DNA from: Candidatus Hydrogenedentota bacterium
GTDB lineage: Bacteria > Hydrogenedentota > Hydrogenedentia > Hydrogenedentales > JAEUWI01
DNA: 7,212 nucleotides
Reading direction: 5' to 3'
NCBI GenBank assembly: GCA_030430835.1
Contig: JAUIKJ010000144.1
Span: 1 to 7,212, forward strand
The position numbers and the translations under genes are program-made. This document shows positions 4,378-7,212 of the stretch, one piece after another; positions within the stretch are counted from its first letter, which is position 1; each line of letters starts with the position of its first letter. The notes beneath the pieces are model-generated. The model worked only from the letters and a program-made list of their open reading frames with translations. It was not told the DNA's origin and ran no database searches.

Positions 4378-5565
4378 ATGCCCGAAATGGTAGAGAGTCG
4401 AACGAGATTCCGGTTCACGCAGAAGGCGCTGGAGGCGCTGCCGCCGCACGACCCGGAGAGCACGTCGTCCCAGATGGAGCTCTGCGACACCGAGTGCGTC
4501 GGTCTCCGCTTCAACAAGTCGAAGTCCGGGCGCTGCTACTGGTTCTTCCGGTTCCGGTGGCGGGGCCGCAAGTGCGCGATGAAGCTCGGCGAGTTCCCCG
4601 GCATGAGCCTCAAGCAGGCGCGCGAGCGCGGCTGGGAGGTCAAGTCGGCGCTCGCTCGCGGGGAGGACCCGAGGCGGGCCGTCGAGGCGAAGGCGAACAC
4701 GCTCACCTTCCGAGAGTTCATCGAAGCCCACTACCTGCCGCACGCGCGCAGGACGCTGCGCCGCCCCGACGTGGTCATCAGCCGCCTGAACACCGGCTCG
4801 CTGCCCGCGTTCGGGGACCGGCACCTCGACGCCATCACCGTGCGCGACGTGCAGCAGTTCCACGCCGCCATGAAGGAGCGCGTCTCCACCACGACGGCCA
4901 ACCACCACCTCGCCGTCTTGAAGGCCGCGCTCAATCTCGCGGTGAAGTGGGACTGGATGGAGAAGAACCCGTGCCTCGCCGTGAAGAAGTTCCAGCAGCC
5001 CGAGGGGCGGGACCGGTACCTGTCACTGGACGAGGTGAAGCGCTTCCTCGCGGCGCTGGAGAAGGCGGAGAACAAGGCCATCGCCAGCGGCCTGCGGATG
5101 CTGCTGTTCACCGGGCTGCGGTGCGGAGAGGTGTTCAACCTCCGCTGGGAGGACGTCGATGCAGCGGAGAGAACCGTGCTGCTGCGACAGACCAAGTCGG
5201 GGAAGTCGCGCCGGGTGTACCTGTCCGGCACCGCGTGGGCGGAGGTCGAGCTCATGCGGGAGCACCGCAAGAACGGCCACCCCTACGTCTTCCCGGGTCG
5301 GCAGGCGGGGCGGCCCGTGCTGCAACCGCGCTGCACCTTCAAGGCGGCGCTGGAGGAAGCGGAGATCGCCAACTTCCGCGTCCACGACTTGCGGCACACT
5401 TTCGCCTCGCACATGGTGCAGCTGGGCGCGTCGCTCTTCGAGGTCCAGAAGAGCCTCGGGCACAGCACCAGCTTGATGACGCAAAGGTACGCCCACTTGG
5501 CCGATTCCGGCCTGCGTGACCGCGCCGACCAGACCGCCCAGCGCCTGACCGGCACGGACGGCTGA
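4378..5565 (+). CDS. Tyrosine recombinase (phage/island integrase) with N-terminal arm-binding domain
   Basis: The 395-residue, apparently complete site-specific recombinase has normal length for island integrases. Residues about 8-105 form a DUF4102-like arm-DNA-binding domain (GLRFNKSKSGRCYWFFRFRW, then LGEFPGMSLKQAR and GEDPR). Residues 108-210 are the SAM-like core-binding domain (TFREFIEAHYLP to EKNPCLAVKKF), and about 216-390 the catalytic domain. The catalytic set is complete: Arg248 in FTGLRCGE, Lys273 in TKSGKSRR, His336 and Arg339 in HDLRHTFASHM, His362 in LGHS, and nucleophile Tyr371 in QRYAHL. AAGGAGG (4364-4370) sits seven bases before the ATG. A protein of this type excises or inserts an element at att sites, often in tRNA genes. 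The tRNA-Ser lies 4.2 kb away rather than adjacent, so its target is not proven. A strong hairpin follows. Confidence 0.96.
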   Translation: MPEMVESRTRFRFTQKALEALPPHDPESTSSQMELCDTECVGLRFNKSKSGRCYWFFRFRWRGRKCAMKLGEFPGMSLKQARERGWEVKSALARGEDPRRAVEAKANTLTFREFIEAHYLPHARRTLRRPDVVISRLNTGSLPAFGDRHLDAITVRDVQQFHAAMKERVSTTTANHHLAVLKAALNLAVKWDWMEKNPCLAVKKFQQPEGRDRYLSLDEVKRFLAALEKAENKAIASGLRMLLFTGLRCGEVFNLRWEDVDAAERTVLLRQTKSGKSRRVYLSGTAWAEVELMREHRKNGHPYVFPGRQAGRPVLQPRCTFKAALEEAEIANFRVHDLRHTFASHMVQLGASLFEVQKSLGHSTSLMTQRYAHLADSGLRDRADQTAQRLTGTDG

Positions 5566-5567
5566 AG

Positions 5568-5579
5568 CGCGGTACCGCG
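5568..5579. repeat. 12-bp perfect palindrome after the integrase stop
   Basis: CGCGGTACCGCG is a perfect palindrome beginning three bases after the integrase stop codon. Its inner nine bases, CGGTACCGC, recur at 10-18, left of the tRNA. It could be a protein-binding site near an element end, but chance is a real possibility in GC-rich DNA. Confidence 0.3.
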
Positions 5580-5593
5580 AGACCCTACGCCCG

Positions 5594-5621
5594 GCGCGTG
5601 CCCCCTCTGCGGGGCACGCGC
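5594..5621 (+). terminator. 11-bp hairpin terminator between convergent genes
   Basis: GCGCGTGCCCC at 5594-5604 pairs perfectly with 5611-5621 around the loop CTCTGC. It lies 28 bases after the integrase stop. The T run (TTATTTTTTT at 5641-5650) comes about 20 bases later rather than directly after the stem, so termination of the integrase transcript is plausible but not canonical. The minus-strand gene ends at 5666, so the same stem could also act on its transcript. GC content drops sharply just to the right. Confidence 0.68.
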
Positions 5622-5665
5622 TTCGCAATCGCTTATGATATTATTTTTTTGTAAGACTATCGCGT

Positions 5666-6565
5666 TTACTCCTTACTGCAATGCATCCATTTACCAATAG
5701 TCAAATTCCCGAACTTCGGACGAAAATCACTCTCCGGAGTCCACTGGAATCCCGAGGCGTTCAATCTTCGCTGTAGTTGCCTCTCCGTGACACTGAGAGC
5801 ACGCATTGATTCTTGCTCGGACTCCGATATTACGATATTGAACTCTTGCATCCTCGACCTGATTAGGTCATCAATACGTGTCCAGTCTTCACTCTCTTCC
5901 TGCATGGCCTTCAATGCCAACGAGCACCACATGTCCCATCCGTCCCAAACCGTCGGGAGTTGTCTGATTTGTAAGTCCTTTTTTCCCCTTTTTTCGGCTT
6001 TCTGCATTGCTTTTCTAGCGGCGGATACGAGGGGAAGTAGATCATATCCACTCTTCGAGGTATCAGACGTTTCGCCTTTGGACTCGAACGACGCTCGCAA
6101 GCCTTTTGTCTTCATGATGAGGCGCGGCGGGAACAGTGAGGTTTTGGTGAAGAAATGGACCTCTCGGGGCGACCAGAAATACCATCGGTGGCTTCGGATC
6201 TTGATTTGACTCGTTCGACCTGCGTGCTTTTCGAGCATACGGATTAGCTCGTTGCCCTTTCTGTTCTCACCGTGCTGCAATGCGCTCAGGATATCGTCGA
6301 GTGTCGCCCCCTTATCGCATTTAGATATATTACGCACCCAATTATTTAGTGTCTTAGATGTAAATGATATACCGATACGCTGAAAAATATCGCGTATTGT
6401 CTCCTCCGTCCAGTTGTCTTCATTGGATGTTTCCCCGTTCTTGGGATTGCTCATTAGCAAGAGCGAGGCCGCGAGCAGCTTTTCCCTGGGCGTTGCACGC
6501 CGTCCGTCCTTGATCGCCGAAGTCAAAATTTCGGTTGCCAACGCTTTCGAATCGCGCTTCTTCAT
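5666..6565 (-). CDS. AT-rich gene for an unrecognised 299-residue protein with helix-turn-helix-like segments
   Basis: I do not recognise this protein. It is basic, soluble and mostly helical, with no signal peptide or membrane span. Two segments look like DNA-binding helices: TEETIRDIFQRIGISFTS at 53-70, running into KTLNNWVRNI (71-80), and ALSVTERQLQRRLNASGF at 256-273. Between them are an aromatic patch (HRWYFWSPREVHFF, 126-139) and a Lys-rich helix around 183-195. A DNA-binding or regulatory role is a guess from these patterns. The start is supported by purine-rich AGGAAAGGAAG on the minus strand (complement of 6575-6585). Composition and codon use are clearly more AT-rich than in the genes to its left, which suggests separate acquisition. 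It is convergent with the integrase and divergent from the 6804 gene. Confidence 0.8.
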   Translation of the reverse strand: MKKRDSKALATEILTSAIKDGRRATPREKLLAASLLLMSNPKNGETSNEDNWTEETIRDIFQRIGISFTSKTLNNWVRNISKCDKGATLDDILSALQHGENRKGNELIRMLEKHAGRTSQIKIRSHRWYFWSPREVHFFTKTSLFPPRLIMKTKGLRASFESKGETSDTSKSGYDLLPLVSAARKAMQKAEKRGKKDLQIRQLPTVWDGWDMWCSLALKAMQEESEDWTRIDDLIRSRMQEFNIVISESEQESMRALSVTERQLQRRLNASGFQWTPESDFRPKFGNLTIGKWMHCSKE

Positions 6566-6614
6566 GATGATTCACTTCCTTTCCTGCAATTGAGCATATG
6601 AATTTCCGGCTTGT

Positions 6615-6636
6615 AATGGAAAAAATTATGTCCATT
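6615..6636. promoter_or_regulatory. Operator-like dyad upstream of the 299-residue gene
   Basis: AATGGA at 6615-6620 and TCCATT at 6631-6636 form a perfect six-base inverted repeat with a ten-base A-rich spacer. Read on the minus strand, the spacer contains CATAAT (6625-6630), a fair -10 hexamer for the gene starting at 6565. A dyad centred on a -10 is typical of a repressor operator. No well-spaced -35 is visible; TTGAAC lies only 13 bases upstream. The protein that binds it is unknown. Confidence 0.35.
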
Positions 6637-6729
6637 GAGAGTGGTTCAAATTGAGCCCCCTAGCGGTTTTCGTCTCATTTGATCAATGCAAGAAAGCATC
6701 TAAGTCAAGCAATTACAGGCACTTAGGTA

Positions 6730-6758
6730 TTGTGTGGCAAGCAAACTTGTGGTAGATT
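6730..6758 (+). promoter_or_regulatory. Putative sigma70-type promoter for the 72-residue gene
   Basis: TTGTGT at 6730-6735 and TAGATT at 6753-6758 are separated by an ideal 17 bases. Each matches four of six consensus positions. A start near 6765 would give a leader of about 38 bases before the ATG at 6804. This is the best-spaced promoter candidate in the window, but it rests on consensus similarity alone. Confidence 0.45.
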
Positions 6759-6803
6759 GCATGTACGCCAATTGGGCGTGTTCAAACAAGAAAGGCTATT
6801 GCT

Positions 6804-7022
6804 ATGAGCTTGGAAGAGAAGCGCAAGGTTGGCCCCGCGTTGGGCAAGAACGCACCCGGAACGGTCGCTGAGATCCGGGATTTGCTCGGCGAAGAGGTGT
6901 GGGAGACCTTCGAGTCCCCGACCCAGGCCGGGAAGGAAATTAAGGCGTGGGGTTTGGAGTGGGGGTTGCTGCGCGTGGTCGGCAGGACTAGTGATAATCA
7001 CCTCGTATACGAGGTCCTGTAG
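6804..7022 (+). CDS. Small hypothetical protein, possibly winged-helix-like
   Basis: The 72-residue protein has no family I can name. After a charged N-terminus, TVAEIRDLLGEEVWETF (20-36) and TQAGKEIKAWGLEWGLL (40-56) look like two helices. RVVGRTSDNHLVYEVL (57-72) looks like a two-stranded hairpin. Helices followed by a short beta wing would fit a minimal winged-helix domain; this is inferred from pattern only. GAAAGG (6790-6795) lies eight bases before the ATG, with a plausible promoter at 6730-6758 and a strong hairpin 14 bases after the stop, so it is probably a single-gene transcript. It is divergent from the 299-residue gene, with 238 bases between starts. Its base composition is closer to the left half of the window than to that AT-rich neighbour. 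Confidence 0.72.
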   Translation: MSLEEKRKVGPALGKNAPGTVAEIRDLLGEEVWETFESPTQAGKEIKAWGLEWGLLRVVGRTSDNHLVYEVL

Positions 7023-7036
7023 CCATTCTGACAAGT

Positions 7037-7069
7037 GCTCCGGGCTCCGCACAATGCGGAGCTCGGAGC
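7037..7069 (+). terminator. 15-bp hairpin after the 72-residue gene
   Basis: The arms 7037-7051 and 7055-7069 pair over 15 positions with a single G-T wobble, leaving a CAA loop. It starts 14 bases after the stop of the 6804 gene. It has the position and strength of a terminator stem, but the bases after it (GCGACACCAATCTC) contain no T run. It may instead stabilise the 3' end or act with Rho. Confidence 0.55.
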
Positions 7070-7212
7070 GCGACACCAATCTCAGGTGCGACAAACTCAG
7101 CATTCGGGATTACTCAATGACGATGCCGTACCACCACCAGATTCCCAAGCGCTCAATCAAAATGCCTGCCAGAACGCAGATTGATTCCACACCTTCATGG
7201 GGCCTTCATATG

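Noticed and set aside
4323..5519. Long second plus-strand frame (398 residues) overlapping the integrase
   Set aside because: It is the +1 shadow of the integrase: Arg/Gly/Pro-rich, no motifs, while the integrase frame has the full catalytic set.
6398..6408. TGTCTCCTCCG, identical to 208-218 at the tRNA 3' end, considered as attR
   Set aside because: Only 11 bases, inside the coding frame of the 299-residue gene (the WTEETIR region), and flanking bases do not match. Chance is a sufficient explanation.
7117..7212. Open frame from the ATG at 7117 running off the right edge (32 codons)
   Set aside because: No ribosome binding site upstream and too short to judge; it could be a partial gene but is not supported. 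I see nothing else in 7070-7212.
222..7212. CRISPR array, IS element ends or toxin-antitoxin pair
   Set aside because: I found no regularly spaced repeats, no transposase and no recognisable toxin or antitoxin. The divergent 299/72-residue pair is not a standard TA arrangement.

Overview
The window is a stretch of GC-rich bacterial DNA (about 62% GC in a sample at 4681-4740) that looks like the edge of a mobile genomic island. A tRNA-Ser(UGA) gene with an encoded CCA end lies at the left, followed by small, mostly uncharacterised genes and a complete tyrosine recombinase. No gene fixes the host taxonomically. The GC content, the compact cassettes of small genes behind GC-rich hairpins, and an integrase next to a tRNA would suit a planctomycete-like or other GC-rich environmental bacterium, but this is a weak guess.

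Layout. 1-137 is upstream DNA with a plausible tRNA promoter. 138-221 is tRNA-Ser. 222-673 has no convincing gene but holds a hairpin and a tandem 7-mer repeat. 674-1147 (minus) encodes a small protein with a C-terminal Cys-rich, zinc-ribbon-like region. Divergent from it, 1283-3900 (plus) holds seven small genes in three translationally coupled groups: an unknown plus a DUF1232/YkvA-like protein (1283-1992); three unknowns (2094-3422); and a 31-residue ORF overlapping a 95-residue unknown (3525-3900). 3901-4377 is gene-free and rich in hairpins. 4378-5565 is the integrase. After a strong hairpin at 5594-5621, composition falls to about 40% GC in a sample at 6361-6420. This right part holds a 299-residue unknown on the minus strand (5666-6565), divergent from a 72-residue unknown (6804-7022), with operator-like and promoter-like sites between them.

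How it fits together. Three transcription groups (before 2094, 3525 and 4378) start the same way: a GC-rich perfect stem-loop ends 39-46 nt before the ATG, followed by an ACCAAC-containing leader and a strong purine Shine-Dalgarno. Tandem GGACCGT pairs with an identical 11-bp period occur in both gene-free stretches, one beside the tRNA and one just before the integrase, and are candidate recombinase arm sites. No copy of the tRNA 3' end long enough to be attR is visible, so the island's right boundary is not fixed here. Nothing in the window is a recognisable defence, CRISPR or toxin system. The cassette of small unknown genes and its shared hairpin-leader unit is the least explained structure.
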